Positions 29,179 through 39,962 of a stretch of DNA of 64,000 nucleotides are shown one piece after another. How positions within the stretch are numbered: the stretch's first letter is position 1; every line of letters starts with the position of its first letter. Below the pieces are notes generated by a model, which ran no database searches, was not told the origin of the DNA, and was given only the letters and a program-made list of their open reading frames with translations. The DNA comes from Legionella tucsonensis (GTDB taxonomy: Bacteria > Pseudomonadota > Gammaproteobacteria > Legionellales > Legionellaceae): NCBI RefSeq assembly GCF_001468035.1, contig NZ_LNZA01000001.1, positions 1 to 64,000 of the forward strand. Direction: 5' to 3'. The position numbers and the translations under genes are program-made.

Positions 29179-31533
29179 CTAGCGCTTAATAGTTATTGCA
29201 GCAAATGAATGTCCTAAATCAACTGTTTCAGGCATCGCGTTTGCTACCCATACAACATCTGCCGCAATGCGTTCATCACGTTTAAGCGGCAATGTTATCT
29301 CAATATCTCCCTGAGATACAGTAGCAATATCGTCTAATTTCAATCTATCTGCTGTTGCAGGATTGATACGTATGCATGCTGACTCAGCGGCAGCGCATAA
29401 TTGCAACTCATTAGCGTTTCTAACAATTGCATCACTACGATAGAGTGGCCACTCCCCAACACGAACCAATGATTGATTAATTAAAGGCAAGCTCTCAGGA
29501 TAATAAGGTTTATATTCTTGCTCCATTGTGATTGCAACACTATTTTTAATTTCTGACAAGATATCCTCAGTTGATAAATATTCAAAGCCATCACAATGCA
29601 ATAAGTTACCGAGTACTCTCAATATTTTCCATGCAGGTCGAGATTCTCCATGGGGAGTCAAAGCACCTTTTACTGTTTGCCAGGTGTTATCAATATTAAT
29701 GTATGTCCCTGATGTTTCAGCATAAGGCGCCATGGGTAAAATAACATCTGCATAATCATGCATTGATTCATGATCATAAGCTGACATTAATACAACAAAT
29801 TCCGCACCCAGCATCGATTGTCTTGCACCATAAGGATTTGCAAAATCAAAACCTGGTTCTACTCCCATTAAAAAATAGGCCTTAAGTTTAGCATTTAATG
29901 CTGCCTGCACATCCATACCCGGATTAGAGTCGGCTTTGCCAGCAGTGGTTCGATGAGGGACCATACCCGCCATCCACGCACCCGCTGTGTTTGCACCCTG
30001 AGTGAATCTTAACACTTTGGCTCCACTTAATTTCTCGATATGGAAAATTAATGTACGCAATAAAGCAGCCTCAGGATGATTTTCGCATAGAGCGCCAGTA
30101 ATTATGCATGCTTTTTCTTCTTTCAATGCTTTGGCAACTCGCTGAATTGCTTTATCTGACTCAAGTCCTATCAATAATTTTTGCACTTCTGTAGGCAAAT
30201 TCTTTATATCGCCAGCCAGTGCTAAAGCAAGCTTTGCAAGTTGCATTGGCATTTCTAAAGGCGAAATAATGAATCGGTCATTAAGGTCAAACCGATATTC
30301 AAAATCTACTGAATTTATAGCATAAATTTTAGCTCCATTACGGGAAGCTTTACGCACTCTTACACCAGCCAGAGGAACTTCTCGATCAATGTTGCATCCA
30401 ACAAGCACTATTGTGTTTTGTAATTCAACTTCTGCATAAGGTAATGAATTTTTTGGTGTAGTCGCCTGATAATCCTGATCTTTAAAATCTACTTGCTGCA
30501 ATCTATGATCAAGATTATGAACTCCGATGTCGCGCATTAATTTTTGCAACAAATACATCTCTTCCAATGTAGAAGAGCTTGAAGAAAAAGCCGCTACTTG
30601 TTCAACACCATTTTGTTTTATAATGCGAGCCAGTCCTTCTGCGGTAAATTTTAGTGCAGTTTCCCAATCGACAATTTCCCATTGTCCATTACGTTTAATC
30701 TTTGGTTGACTGGCTCTTAACGGACTATTTAACCCCAAATAACTAAATCGGTCTCTGTCAGCCAGCCACGTTTCATTAATTGCCTCATTTTCCTTAGGAA
30801 CAATACGCATTAACTTGTTTCGACGTGTATGCAGGTAAATATTTGAACCAAGACAGTCATGTGGTGCTACCCCATCATGCTGGGTGAGTTCCCAAGCCCT
30901 TGCTGTAAAACGAAAAGGTTTTGATGTTAATGCACCGACAGGGCATAAATCAATAATATTGCCGGAAACTTCTGATTTCATGCTGTGTTGAACATAGGTT
31001 CCAATTTGCATGTGCTCGCCGCGGCCTGTTGCACCTAACTCTCTTAATCCGGCGATTTCCTCGCCAAAGCGAACACAGCGAGTACAATGGATACAGCGAG
31101 TCATTTCAGTTGAAATCAGCGCTCCTAAGTTATCATCATCTACTGAACGTTTAGTTTCTCTATATTGTGATTCATCCGCACCATACCCCATCGATATATC
31201 TTGAAGCTCACACTCTCCACCTTGATCGCAAATTGGACAATCCAGTGGATGGTTAATAAGAAGAAATTCCATGACCACTTTTTGAGAATGTAATGCTTCT
31301 TTCGATTTGGTAAATACCTTCATTCCATCGGTAATTGGAGTTGCGCATGCTGGAACTGGCTTGCGGCCATTTTCCACCTCAACTAAACACATGCGACAAT
31401 TTGCCGCTACAGATAATTTTTTATGATAACAAAAACGTGGGATATGAATACCCGCCTCATCAGCAACTTCGATAATCATTTTACCGTTTTCTGCTTCAAA
31501 TGTCTTACCGTCGATTTCAATAGTAGTAGTCAT
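29179..31533 (-). CDS. nuoG: NADH-quinone oxidoreductase subunit G
   Basis: The 75-kDa-type iron-sulfur subunit (about 784 aa) of Complex I. The order is a 2Fe-2S ferredoxin domain (CYHKKLSVAANCRMCLVEVE, later CATPI), a His/Cys 4Fe-4S motif (HPLDCPICDQGGECELQD), a second 4Fe-4S set (CIHCTRCVRFGEEIAG, later CPVGAL), and a molybdopterin-oxidoreductase-like domain that in Complex I lacks the cofactor. The ATG at 31533 has AAGG 8 bases upstream and is preferred to an in-frame TTG two codons earlier. Confidence 0.96.
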   Translation of the reverse strand: MTTTIEIDGKTFEAENGKMIIEVADEAGIHIPRFCYHKKLSVAANCRMCLVEVENGRKPVPACATPITDGMKVFTKSKEALHSQKVVMEFLLINHPLDCPICDQGGECELQDISMGYGADESQYRETKRSVDDDNLGALISTEMTRCIHCTRCVRFGEEIAGLRELGATGRGEHMQIGTYVQHSMKSEVSGNIIDLCPVGALTSKPFRFTARAWELTQHDGVAPHDCLGSNIYLHTRRNKLMRIVPKENEAINETWLADRDRFSYLGLNSPLRASQPKIKRNGQWEIVDWETALKFTAEGLARIIKQNGVEQVAAFSSSSSTLEEMYLLQKLMRDIGVHNLDHRLQQVDFKDQDYQATTPKNSLPYAEVELQNTIVLVGCNIDREVPLAGVRVRKASRNGAKIYAINSVDFEYRFDLNDRFIISPLEMPMQLAKLALALAGDIKNLPTEVQKLLIGLESDKAIQRVAKALKEEKACIITGALCENHPEAALLRTLIFHIEKLSGAKVLRFTQGANTAGAWMAGMVPHRTTAGKADSNPGMDVQAALNAKLKAYFLMGVEPGFDFANPYGARQSMLGAEFVVLMSAYDHESMHDYADVILPMAPYAETSGTYINIDNTWQTVKGALTPHGESRPAWKILRVLGNLLHCDGFEYLSTEDILSEIKNSVAITMEQEYKPYYPESLPLINQSLVRVGEWPLYRSDAIVRNANELQLCAAAESACIRINPATADRLKLDDIATVSQGDIEITLPLKRDERIAADVVWVANAMPETVDLGHSFAAITIKR

Positions 31534-31548
31534 GGTCAAACCTTTTAA

Positions 31549-32835
31549 TTATGCTGCGACGATCGAGCGTTTATGCTTAACGAAATATTCAAATTCATCG
31601 CGGAAATGCTTAACAAAACTTTGTACAGGCCAAGCTGCTGCTTCACCTAGTGCACAGATAGTGCGCCCTTCGATATTATTCGCAACATTAACTAGTTTTT
31701 CCACATCTCCTGGCTCACCATGGCCTTCTTTAATGCGGTGTAATAATCGGACTAACCAACCTGTACCTTCACGACATGGAGTACATTGCCCGCAAGATTC
31801 ATCCATATAAAATTCAGAAATACGGTATAATGCATCAACCATACAGGTTGTCTCATCCATAATAATTACCGCCCCAGAACCTAATCCTGAACCTGCTTTT
31901 TGGATGCTGTCATAATCCATATCAAGCTCCATCATTACGTCGCCAGGTAATACACGCATGGACGAACCACCAGGGATCACTGCTTTGATTTTTCGGCCTT
32001 TAATCACTCCACCAGCTAACTCAAGAAGCGTTTTAAATGGTGTTCCCAAAGGAATTTCATAATTTCCAGGTTTATTGACATGGCCACTCACACTAAAGCA
32101 TTTAGTTCCACCATTATTGGGCTTGCCAATTTTTAAAAACCACTCACCGCCTTTTTCCATAATAACCGGTACAGAAGCAAAAGTTTCTGTATTATTTATG
32201 GTTGTAGGTTTGCCATATAAACCATAGTTAGCAGGAAAGGGAGGTTTAAACCTCGGCTGACCTTTTTTCCCTTCCAAAGAATTGAGTAATGCAGTCTCTT
32301 CACCGCAAATATAAGCGCCAGCGCCCAAATGATTATACAGATCAAAATCAATACCGGAGCCTAAAATATTCTTACCCAGCAACCCTGCCGCATATGCTTC
32401 TTTCAGCGCTGCTTCTGTACGTTCATAAGGTAACCAAAATTCGCCACGAATGTAGTTATATCCTACAGTGGAACCCATGGTATATCCGGCAATTGCCATT
32501 CCTTCAATAAGTTGGTGTGGATTTAATGCAAGTATTTCACGGTCCTTACATGTACCTGGTTCGCCTTCGTCGGAGTTACATACTACATACTTCTGTACCG
32601 GGCTATTACGATTCATAAAACTCCATTTTAATCCGGTCGGGAACCCTGCTCCCCCTCTGCCTCGTAGAGCAGATGTTTTTAACTCATCAATAATTGACTG
32701 TGGAGAAGTTTGCTCTTTTAGTATTTTTCTCCATGCACTGTACCCACCAACACTTTCATAAGCAGATAGCGTCCAAGGCTCTGGTAGATGAAATGTTCGA
32801 TAACAAACTTGATTTAATTCAACCACGGTAACCAC
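31549..32835 (-). CDS. nuoF: NADH-quinone oxidoreductase subunit F
   Basis: NADH-oxidising flavoprotein (428 aa) of Complex I. The FMN/NADH site is in [17 protein letters not shown] and [19 protein letters not shown]. The N3 4Fe-4S cluster uses [12 protein letters not shown] plus a later cysteine ([12 protein letters not shown]). The start codon is GTG with AGAGG overlapping just upstream. It follows nuoE by 9 bases. Confidence 0.97.
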   Translation of the reverse strand: MVTVVELNQVCYRTFHLPEPWTLSAYESVGGYSAWRKILKEQTSPQSIIDELKTSALRGRGGAGFPTGLKWSFMNRNSPVQKYVVCNSDEGEPGTCKDREILALNPHQLIEGMAIAGYTMGSTVGYNYIRGEFWLPYERTEAALKEAYAAGLLGKNILGSGIDFDLYNHLGAGAYICGEETALLNSLEGKKGQPRFKPPFPANYGLYGKPTTINNTETFASVPVIMEKGGEWFLKIGKPNNGGTKCFSVSGHVNKPGNYEIPLGTPFKTLLELAGGVIKGRKIKAVIPGGSSMRVLPGDVMMELDMDYDSIQKAGSGLGSGAVIIMDETTCMVDALYRISEFYMDESCGQCTPCREGTGWLVRLLHRIKEGHGEPGDVEKLVNVANNIEGRTICALGEAAAWPVQSFVKHFRDEFEYFVKHKRSIVAA

Positions 32836-32844
32836 CTCTATCTT

Positions 32845-33348
32845 TTATTGGTATTCTTCCAACGCTTTATCTATAGATTCAGGAGTCAGATTTTCATGAT
32901 AATCCTTGTCCACCTGCATCATTGGGGCATTAACACAGGCGCCTAAACATTCAACAGATCTTAAAGTAAAACGTCCATCATCTGTGGTTTCGCCTAATTT
33001 TATACCCAACTTTTTTTCCAAATAGCTGACAATTGCAGCAGAATCACGCAGCATACATGAGATATTGGTGCATACGTTTATCGAATGTCTGCCAACCTGT
33101 TGGTGTTCATACATAGTATAAAAACTAGCCACCTCATATACAGCAATTGAAGGCATTTCGAGATAGTCAGCTACAGCATCCATTAATTCCGTCGTTAGGT
33201 GACCATGCTCTTCTTGGACAATGCGCAGAGTACTCATTACGGCTGATTGCTTTTGATCTTTTGGGTATTTTGCTATCCAATGATCAATGTCTTTTATTCT
33301 TGGAGTTGACACCAATTGATGTAATATTTTTGCAGAATTATCAGACAT
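32845..33348 (-). CDS. nuoE: NADH-quinone oxidoreductase subunit E
   Basis: A thioredoxin-fold 2Fe-2S (N1a) subunit (167 aa) paired with NuoF. The four cluster cysteines are in CTNISCML and ECLGACVNAP. The helical N-terminus (SAVMSTLRIVQEEHGHLT) is usual for the family. A 77-base gap separates it from nuoD, the second longest inside the operon; I see no clear promoter in it. Confidence 0.96.
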   Translation of the reverse strand: MSDNSAKILHQLVSTPRIKDIDHWIAKYPKDQKQSAVMSTLRIVQEEHGHLTTELMDAVADYLEMPSIAVYEVASFYTMYEHQQVGRHSINVCTNISCMLRDSAAIVSYLEKKLGIKLGETTDDGRFTLRSVECLGACVNAPMMQVDKDYHENLTPESIDKALEEYQ

Positions 33349-33425
33349 TTCTAAACCTTTATTAATTTAAATTGCAATTTTCTGGAATGTCATTTTAATA
33401 ATCGTAAGAACTGACATGTCACAAA

Positions 33426-34679
33426 TTAACGATCAATTTCACCAAATACTATATCCTGACTTGCTAGAATAGCGACTCCATCAGCGATCATATGTCCTCG
33501 AGTCATTGCATCGTAGCTGGACAAATGGGCAAATCCAGGAGCACGAATTTTCAGTCTGTAAGGTTTATTGGCACCATCTGAAACCATATAAATACCAAAT
33601 TCACCTTTTGGCGCCTCAACCGCACTATATACTTCCCCATGCGGCACACAAAAACCTTCAGTGAACAGTTTAAAGTGATGGATTAATGACTCCATATCTT
33701 CTTTCATTTCTACACGCCGGGGCGGGGTAACCTTGTGATCATCGATGCGTACAGGACCGGGATTCGCTCTGAGCCACTCAATACATTGTCTAATAATGCG
33801 ATTGGATTGTCTTAGTTCTTCAACGCGAACCAAATAGCGATCATAACAATCCCCAGTTTTACCTACTGGAATATCGAAATCCACGCGATCATATACCGAA
33901 TAACTTTGCTTTTTACGTAAGTCCCATGCAATACCAGAACCACGAAGCATTGGTCCTGTAAATCCCCACTGCAAAGCTTCTTCTGGTGAAACAACACCAA
34001 TGTCTACGGTACGCTGTTTCCAAATTCGGTTATCGGTTAATAAAGTTTCATACTCATCGACACAACGAGGGAAACGTTCCGTAAATGCCCAGAGAAAATC
34101 AAGCAAACTACCGCTTCTGTCTTCATTAAGCTTTTCAACTTCGCGCTCATTATGCCATCTGGATTCTTTATACTTAGGCATCGTATCAGGTAAGTCACGT
34201 GCGACACCCCCTGGTCTGTAATAAGTAGCATGCATTCGTGCTCCTGATACTGCTTCATAGCAATCAAATAAATCTTCGCGCTCTCTGAAGCAATATAAAA
34301 ACACAGTCATCGCACCAATATCCAGTGCTATAGCACCTAACCATAATAAATGATTCAAAATGCGAGTGACTTCATCAAACATGGTACGAATATATTGAGC
34401 GCGAATCGGCGCTTCTATACCTAAAAGTTTTTCTATCGCGCGCACATAAGCATGCTCATTACACATCATAGACACGTAATCAAGTCTATCCATATAACCG
34501 ATCGATTGAATGTAAGGTTTTGTTTCTGCCAATTTTTCTGTAGCACGATGCAACAAGCCTATATGCGGATCCGCACGAACTATAGTTTCACCTTCAAGCT
34601 CAAGAACTAAACGCAAAACTCCATGTGCGGCAGGATGTTGTGGACCAAAGTTTAAGGTATAATTCTTTAATTCAATCAT
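33426..34679 (-). CDS. nuoD: NADH-quinone oxidoreductase subunit D
   Basis: The 49-kDa-type subunit (417 aa) that forms the quinone site with NuoB, related to the NiFe hydrogenase large subunit but without the nickel cysteines. Seen: [36 protein letters not shown], and a Tyr/His-containing [17 protein letters not shown]. The chosen ATG (MIELKNYTL) overlaps the nuoC stop by 8 bases and has AGGGGCG upstream; a longer frame starting at 34700 lies inside nuoC. C and D are separate genes, unlike the fused nuoCD of E. coli. Confidence 0.95.
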   Translation of the reverse strand: MIELKNYTLNFGPQHPAAHGVLRLVLELEGETIVRADPHIGLLHRATEKLAETKPYIQSIGYMDRLDYVSMMCNEHAYVRAIEKLLGIEAPIRAQYIRTMFDEVTRILNHLLWLGAIALDIGAMTVFLYCFREREDLFDCYEAVSGARMHATYYRPGGVARDLPDTMPKYKESRWHNEREVEKLNEDRSGSLLDFLWAFTERFPRCVDEYETLLTDNRIWKQRTVDIGVVSPEEALQWGFTGPMLRGSGIAWDLRKKQSYSVYDRVDFDIPVGKTGDCYDRYLVRVEELRQSNRIIRQCIEWLRANPGPVRIDDHKVTPPRRVEMKEDMESLIHHFKLFTEGFCVPHGEVYSAVEAPKGEFGIYMVSDGANKPYRLKIRAPGFAHLSSYDAMTRGHMIADGVAILASQDIVFGEIDR

Positions 34680-35355
34680 TATTCGCCCCTTTATCACCAA
34701 TATACCGGTTATCGTTACGAATAACCTTGGGCACTAAAACTCTGGGTTCAATATCTACTGGAGCGTATATGACCTTTTCAAATTTTGCGTCATAGCGCAT
34801 TTCAACATGACCACTGAGTGGGAAATCTTTACGAAATGGATGTCCAATAAATCCATAATCTGTCAAAATACGTCTTAAATCAGGATGTCCTTCAAATAAA
34901 ATACCATATAAATCATAAGCTTCTCGCTCAAACCAATTTGCACCCTTCCATAAATGATGTACTGACGGAACAATTAAGTGAGACTCATCAATGAAGACCT
35001 TAACACGTAATCGGTGATTCATTTTCGTTGAAAGCAAATGATATACTACAGCAAAACGTGGTTTATTCAGAGCATAACCTTTAGTTTCTTGACGCTCTAC
35101 GCCTCGAGAAAACCCGCTTTCAGTCGCTGAATCTGTTTCCCAATCATATTCACCATAAAGCAAATAATCCACGGCACAAAGATCAATAAGCTGATCAAAA
35201 TAAAATGCTTCTAGATCGCGTAGCTCTAACATTATTGCTTTTAAATTTGATGCATCACACTCAATGGTTACCTCATCATATGCGACAGTAATATCTTTAA
35301 ATTGAGTCGCTAGTTCCATTTTGAGTTGTTCAACCAAATAATCATTTTTTGTCAT
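34672..35355 (-). CDS. nuoC: NADH-quinone oxidoreductase subunit C
   Basis: The 30-kDa-type subunit (227 aa) of the peripheral arm. The family signature [42 protein letters not shown] is nearly canonical. The N-terminal part (CAVDYLLYG region) also fits. The end overlaps nuoD by 8 bases, so translation is coupled. It begins 22 bases after nuoB. Confidence 0.96.
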   Translation of the reverse strand: MTKNDYLVEQLKMELATQFKDITVAYDEVTIECDASNLKAIMLELRDLEAFYFDQLIDLCAVDYLLYGEYDWETDSATESGFSRGVERQETKGYALNKPRFAVVYHLLSTKMNHRLRVKVFIDESHLIVPSVHHLWKGANWFEREAYDLYGILFEGHPDLRRILTDYGFIGHPFRKDFPLSGHVEMRYDAKFEKVIYAPVDIEPRVLVPKVIRNDNRYIGDKGANND

Positions 35356-35377
35356 CTATTTAGCACCTTTGATGAGC

Positions 35378-35854
35378 TTAAACTTCTAAGATTTTTTTAT
35401 GTCTGATTTTGTTCTGCAATTGAATAATGCCATAAAGCAGTGCTTCAGCAGTTGGAGGGCAACCTGGTACATACACATCAACAGGAACAATACGATCACA
35501 CCCCCGAACTACAGAGTAAGAGTAATGATAATAACCACCCCCGTTCGCACAAGAGCCCATGGAAATAACCCATCTTGGTTCAGGCATTTGATCATAAACT
35601 CTACGCAAAGCAGGAGCCATTTTATTGCATAAAGTACCAGCAACTATCATCACATCCGATTGCCGTGGACTGGGACGAAAAATAATTCCAAACCGGTCTA
35701 AGTCATAGCGTGCCGCACCTACATGCATCATTTCTACTGCACAACATGCCAATCCAAATGTCATAGGCCACATAGAACCACTACGTGCCCATCCAAGAAG
35801 TTTTTCGACTGAAGTCGTTACAAAGCCACTTTTTTGCAATTCTGCAACCGCCAT
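35378..35854 (-). CDS. nuoB: NADH-quinone oxidoreductase subunit B
   Basis: The PSST-type subunit (158 aa) carrying the terminal cluster N2, next to the quinone site. The tandem cysteines of N2 are in [11 protein letters not shown], with the remaining ligands in [12 protein letters not shown] and [13 protein letters not shown]. The 118-base gap to nuoA contains a 9-bp hairpin (CTGATTGCA at 35900-35908 with TGCGATCAG at 35925-35933), perhaps an mRNA processing or stability element. Confidence 0.97.
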   Translation of the reverse strand: MAVAELQKSGFVTTSVEKLLGWARSGSMWPMTFGLACCAVEMMHVGAARYDLDRFGIIFRPSPRQSDVMIVAGTLCNKMAPALRRVYDQMPEPRWVISMGSCANGGGYYHYSYSVVRGCDRIVPVDVYVPGCPPTAEALLYGIIQLQNKIRHKKILEV

Positions 35855-35972
35855 AGTTAGCCTCTAAGCAGTTAAAATATTAATAAAAAAATACCATTCC
35901 TGATTGCATCTTTCTTTATGAAGCTGCGATCAGAAGTGAATTTGGAGCCAGCTCTATTTCGCACTCTTAGAC

Positions 35973-36329
35973 TTACTCCCATTCTAGTGCGCCTCGTTTC
36001 CATTCATAAATAAAACCAATCACTAATAAGCCTAAAAACAACATCATTCCAGCAAAGCCAAACCAACCAATTTTGCGTAAAGCTAAAGCCCATGGGAAGA
36101 AAAATGCAGTTTCTAAATCAAAAATAATAAATAAGATTGCAACCAGATAAAAACGAACATCAAATGGAATATGGGAACTCTCAAATGCATCAAAGCCACA
36201 TTCGTAGGGAGAGTTTTTGGCACTATCAGGATTGTGCTTTGAAAAAAGAGAACCTGCCCCTAACATTGCTAAGCCTAATGCCAATCCGATAATTATGAAA
36301 ATAAGAACAGGTAAATATTGAGATAGCAT
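35973..36329 (-). CDS. nuoA: NADH-quinone oxidoreductase subunit A
   Basis: Three-span membrane subunit (118 aa) next to the quinone chamber. The conserved loop [41 protein letters not shown], read in pieces, is diagnostic. AAGGTG precedes the ATG at a close spacing. It is the first gene of the nuo operon and starts only 24 bases after the 3' end of tRNA-Leu, so the operon promoter must lie upstream of or inside that tRNA. Confidence 0.96.
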   Translation of the reverse strand: MLSQYLPVLIFIIIGLALGLAMLGAGSLFSKHNPDSAKNSPYECGFDAFESSHIPFDVRFYLVAILFIIFDLETAFFFPWALALRKIGWFGFAGMMLFLGLLVIGFIYEWKRGALEWE

Positions 36330-36353
36330 TTTTTCACCTTGTACGGATTAAAA

Positions 36354-36438
36354 TGGTGCCGAAGGCCGGACTCGAACCGGCACGGCTTTCGCCACCGCCC
36401 CCTCAAGACGGCGTGTCTACCAATTCCACCACTTCGGC
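36354..36438 (-). tRNA. leuU: tRNA-Leu (anticodon GAG)
   Basis: An 85-nt class II tRNA with encoded CCA. The reverse complement starts GCCGAAGTGGTGGAATTGGT. The anticodon stem CCGTC/GGCGG encloses the loop TTGAGGG, giving anticodon GAG (reads CUC and CUU). The variable arm is long, as for leucine tRNAs. The position downstream of secG matches leuU (also GAG) in E. coli. The 3' end is 24 bases from nuoA. Confidence 0.96.
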
Positions 36439-36512
36439 AATTCTTTATTATTAACTACTAGTTATTTATTCCCAATCTTCTCTATATTTAAATGCAGAGA
36501 AAGATATCTCAT

Positions 36513-36833
36513 TTAATTTTTCTTACCGTTATCTACTGGTACTGGAATTGAACTCGCAGGTACAGTAGTTTGAGGAATTATTTGCTGATCCGCTTTTTGA
36601 TATTGAACAGACACCAAATATGATAACAATAAACTGGTGATAAAAAAGATCAACGCCAGACCACCGGTTAATTTAAATAAAAATCCGCCTGTACCTTGGC
36701 TCCCAAATAATGTATTCGAAGCTCCAGATCCAAAAGCTGCACCAATATCCGCACCTTTACCATGCTGGATAAGGACCAGGCCTATTAAGACTACAGCAAC
36801 GATTACATGAATCATTAATATCAATTGATACAT
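36513..36833 (-). CDS. secG: Preprotein translocase subunit SecG
   Basis: A small membrane partner of SecYE (106 aa). Two membrane helices are seen ([20 protein letters not shown] and [23 protein letters not shown]) with the family loop [28 protein letters not shown] between them, then a short polar tail. Its start overlaps the end of tpiA by 13 bases. Confidence 0.95.
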   Translation of the reverse strand: MYQLILMIHVIVAVVLIGLVLIQHGKGADIGAAFGSGASNTLFGSQGTGGFLFKLTGGLALIFFITSLLLSYLVSVQYQKADQQIIPQTTVPASSIPVPVDNGKKN

Positions 36834-37570
36834 TTCACAATTTCCACAAACTGTTTCGCGTTTAACGATGCACCGCCAACCAAGCCACCATCTACATCGG
36901 GCATGGCAAATAACGCCCTGGCATTACTTTCGTTGACACTTCCACCGTAAAGAAGTGGCAACCGTTCAGCATCGCTATGATTTATCTCTGCAACCAGATT
37001 TCTAATGAACTGATGTACTTCCTGTGCCTGTTCTGGTGAGGCAGTTTTTCCCGTACCTATTGCCCAAACAGGTTCGTAAGCTATAACACAATTATGAAAA
37101 CAATTTTTTTCGTCTTCGCTTACCGCAAGCAGTTGCTTAGCAATTACTTGTTCTGTTTGACCTTTTTCACGTTCAGCTAGCGTTTCACCGACACAAAGAA
37201 CCGGTATCATACCATGTTCTTTTACATGGTGGAATTTTTGTGCTACAAAATTTTCATCTTCGTGAAGACAATGTCTCCGCTCAGAGTGTCCTATCAAAAT
37301 GTAGCGACAGTTAAAATCTTTTAACATAGGTGCAGATATCTCACCAGTGTAAGCACCAAAATCCTTTGGATACACATTCTGGGCACCTATATCAATTGTA
37401 CAATCGCCAAATATATTTCTAACTTGCGGAATATAAATTGCAGGCGGCATTACTATCACTTGCACATCGCTAATAGAGTAAAGTAATTCTTTAAGTTCAT
37501 TAGCTAATTGAATTACCTGCTGCAGCTGCCCATTCATTTTCCAGTTGCCAGCAACTATTTTCTGTCTCAT
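36821..37570 (-). CDS. tpiA: Triose-phosphate isomerase
   Basis: A TIM-barrel enzyme (249 aa) interconverting glyceraldehyde-3-phosphate and dihydroxyacetone phosphate. Catalytic residues are present: Lys in GNWKMNG, His in ILIGHSERR, and Glu in [11 protein letters not shown]. The phosphate-gripping loop and [12 protein letters not shown] are intact. The position between glmM and secG is as in Pseudomonas, whereas E. coli lacks tpiA here. Confidence 0.97.
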   Translation of the reverse strand: MRQKIVAGNWKMNGQLQQVIQLANELKELLYSISDVQVIVMPPAIYIPQVRNIFGDCTIDIGAQNVYPKDFGAYTGEISAPMLKDFNCRYILIGHSERRHCLHEDENFVAQKFHHVKEHGMIPVLCVGETLAEREKGQTEQVIAKQLLAVSEDEKNCFHNCVIAYEPVWAIGTGKTASPEQAQEVHQFIRNLVAEINHSDAERLPLLYGGSVNESNARALFAMPDVDGGLVGGASLNAKQFVEIVKCIN

Positions 37571-37677
37571 CAGGATGCCCCTTCATTTTCAACTGCGGAC
37601 TATACCCAAACTAATTGCTGATGTGTAGTCCTATCGCAATTTTTTTATCAAAAGGTTCAATAGATAAGTCTTATTTA

Positions 37678-39033
37678 TTACTGGTCGCCCAAATTTCTCT
37701 CAATCTGACTTATATAATCACATAAATTTTGCGCGTGTTGTTTCACTATAGACTCATCCATACCCTCTACCATAACGCGTAATAAGGGCTCAGTACCGGA
37801 AGGTCTGAGTAGCACCCTCCCTTCTCCATTAAGACTTGATTCTAAAGCCCTTACTACTTCGATTACTTGTGAGTGTTCTGCTAATAAGGTAGCGTAATTG
37901 GTTTTTAAATTCACTAAGCTTTGTGGTAATAGATTAATACCCTGAATTAATTGCTGTAGCGTTTTGCCCTGCTTAACCATAATTGATAATACTTGTAAGG
38001 CAGCAACTACCCCATCACCTGTTGTAGTTTTATCCAAACAGACGATATGTCCCGAAGTTTCGCCACCTATTTTCCAATCTTTTTCTCGCAAAGCCTCTAA
38101 AACATATCGATCACCTACCCGTGTTCGGACAAAAGGAATACCTAAACTCGTAATCGCGATTTCCAGGCCATAATTGCTCATCTGGGTACCAACTACACCA
38201 CCGTTTAGCACACCCCGCTGATGCCTATCTTTAGCAATAATATAAAGAATTTGATCTCCATCAATTAAACGACCATCTGAGTCAATGAGTATGACTCGAT
38301 CACCATCACCATCAAGGCCAACACCAATGTCTGCACCAGTACTCATGACCTTTTGTCTTAATAGTTCAGGAGAGGTTGAGCCGCAATTCTCGTTAATATT
38401 AAAACCATCCGGACGATTTCCAATGGAAATAACTTGGGCTCCGAGCTCAGAAAATACATTAGGGGCAATATGGTAGGTCGCTCCATTTGCACAATCAACT
38501 ACAATTTTTAATCCTGACAACCGTGTTAATGACGGAATAGTGGATTTACAAAACTCTATATAACGTCCGCTTGCATCATTAATTCGTGTTGCCTTCCCTA
38601 AATTCTCAGAGGGAACTGTTTGCATTTTCTTTTCCAGTTCATCTTCAATTGCTAACTCAACACTATCAGGTAATTTACCTCCCTCAGAGGAAAAAAACTT
38701 GATTCCATTATCTTCAAAAAGATTATGTGAGGCACTGATGACAATACCTGCACTTGCTCTAAGTGTTTGGGTTAAATAAGCAATAGCGGGTGTTGGCATA
38801 GGTCCAAGCAAAGCAACATCAACGCCAGCAGCGGATAGTCCTGCTTCAAGAGCAGATTCCAACATATAACCGGATACCCTTGTATCTTTTCCAATCACTA
38901 CCTTTTTGCGTTGGCCATTAGCAAGCACTCGGCCAACTGCCCAACCCAGTTTTAACACAAATTCAGGGTTGATATTTGATAAACCCACGTGTCCGCGTAT
39001 ACCATCCGTACCAAAATATTTACGTTGACTCAT
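37678..39033 (-). CDS. glmM: Phosphoglucosamine mutase
   Basis: Converts glucosamine-6-phosphate to glucosamine-1-phosphate for UDP-GlcNAc, peptidoglycan and LPS synthesis (451 aa). The phosphoserine loop [19 protein letters not shown], the Mg-binding DGDGDR, the sugar-binding GGETSGHIV and the C-terminal phosphate-binding [15 protein letters not shown] are all visible. The loop has NLF where many homologues have NPY. It starts after folP by 26 bases. Confidence 0.96.
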   Translation of the reverse strand: MSQRKYFGTDGIRGHVGLSNINPEFVLKLGWAVGRVLANGQRKKVVIGKDTRVSGYMLESALEAGLSAAGVDVALLGPMPTPAIAYLTQTLRASAGIVISASHNLFEDNGIKFFSSEGGKLPDSVELAIEDELEKKMQTVPSENLGKATRINDASGRYIEFCKSTIPSLTRLSGLKIVVDCANGATYHIAPNVFSELGAQVISIGNRPDGFNINENCGSTSPELLRQKVMSTGADIGVGLDGDGDRVILIDSDGRLIDGDQILYIIAKDRHQRGVLNGGVVGTQMSNYGLEIAITSLGIPFVRTRVGDRYVLEALREKDWKIGGETSGHIVCLDKTTTGDGVVAALQVLSIMVKQGKTLQQLIQGINLLPQSLVNLKTNYATLLAEHSQVIEVVRALESSLNGEGRVLLRPSGTEPLLRVMVEGMDESIVKQHAQNLCDYISQIERNLGDQ

Positions 39034-39059
39034 CCTTAACCACCTCTTATCAAAAATTT

Positions 39060-39941
39060 TTAGCCCTTATAGGCTGATATATTGGCCTTCTCTATCGTGG
39101 TGATCATATGTAACGCTTGATTTGTTTCATCGACATCATGCGTTCTAATGATCCCAGCGCCTTTCAGTGCAGCATAAACTGCGACCGCTATACTCCCTAT
39201 TAAACGAGCATCTACCTCTTTAGCAAGCACTGCTCCGATAGTACTTTTGCGTGATACCCCTAAAAGCATAGGCATTTTAAATGTTGCAAAGCTATCAAGA
39301 TTTTTGACTAAGAGCAAATTATCTTGTACTTGCTTTCCAAATCCAAAGCCCGGATCCAAAATTATATTGTTCTTTTTAATGCCAACACGCTCACACTCTG
39401 TAATGCGTTCTATAAAAAAACGCGTCACTTCGGCAAGCACACCATCAGGATAATATGGGTTTTGTTGCATATTATGTGGGGCTCCTTGCATGTGCATCAA
39501 ACAAACAGGAACTGCTAGTTTTGCAGCCATTTCGAGAGCCCCATCAGTGCGTAAGGCATAAATATCATTAATTACGTTGGCACCAGCACTTACAGCAGCT
39601 TCCATTACTTCGGGTTTATTTGTATCAATTGAGATACAAATATCTGAACTAAGGCGAATTTGCTCAATGACAGATATGACTCGGTTCAATTCTACATCAA
39701 GTGGAACATGCTGTGCACCTGGTCGAGTAGATTGTCCTCCAATATCGATTAAATCCGCTCCTTGACTTATTAGGTGAAAAGCATGTTCACAGGCCCGCTC
39801 TGGGGATAAAAATTTACCCCCATCAGAAAAGGAATCCGGAGTGACATTCAAGATGCCCATAATTAATGGTTTTTCTGGTGGATTATCTAAGGAAGGTTGG
39901 CGTTGACATTCAAGCCAACCTGAAAATTGCTTTGAATTCAC
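39060..39941 (-). CDS. folP: Dihydropteroate synthase
   Basis: Condenses p-aminobenzoate with dihydropterin pyrophosphate to dihydropteroate (293 aa), the sulfonamide target. Seen: [60 protein letters not shown] and [11 protein letters not shown], which covers all pterin, phosphate and pABA loops. The start is GTG. It lies between ftsH and glmM as in E. coli. Confidence 0.96.
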   Translation of the reverse strand: MNSKQFSGWLECQRQPSLDNPPEKPLIMGILNVTPDSFSDGGKFLSPERACEHAFHLISQGADLIDIGGQSTRPGAQHVPLDVELNRVISVIEQIRLSSDICISIDTNKPEVMEAAVSAGANVINDIYALRTDGALEMAAKLAVPVCLMHMQGAPHNMQQNPYYPDGVLAEVTRFFIERITECERVGIKKNNIILDPGFGFGKQVQDNLLLVKNLDSFATFKMPMLLGVSRKSTIGAVLAKEVDARLIGSIAVAVYAALKGAGIIRTHDVDETNQALHMITTIEKANISAYKG

Positions 39942-39962
39942 CTACTTCTCTCACTAATAATC

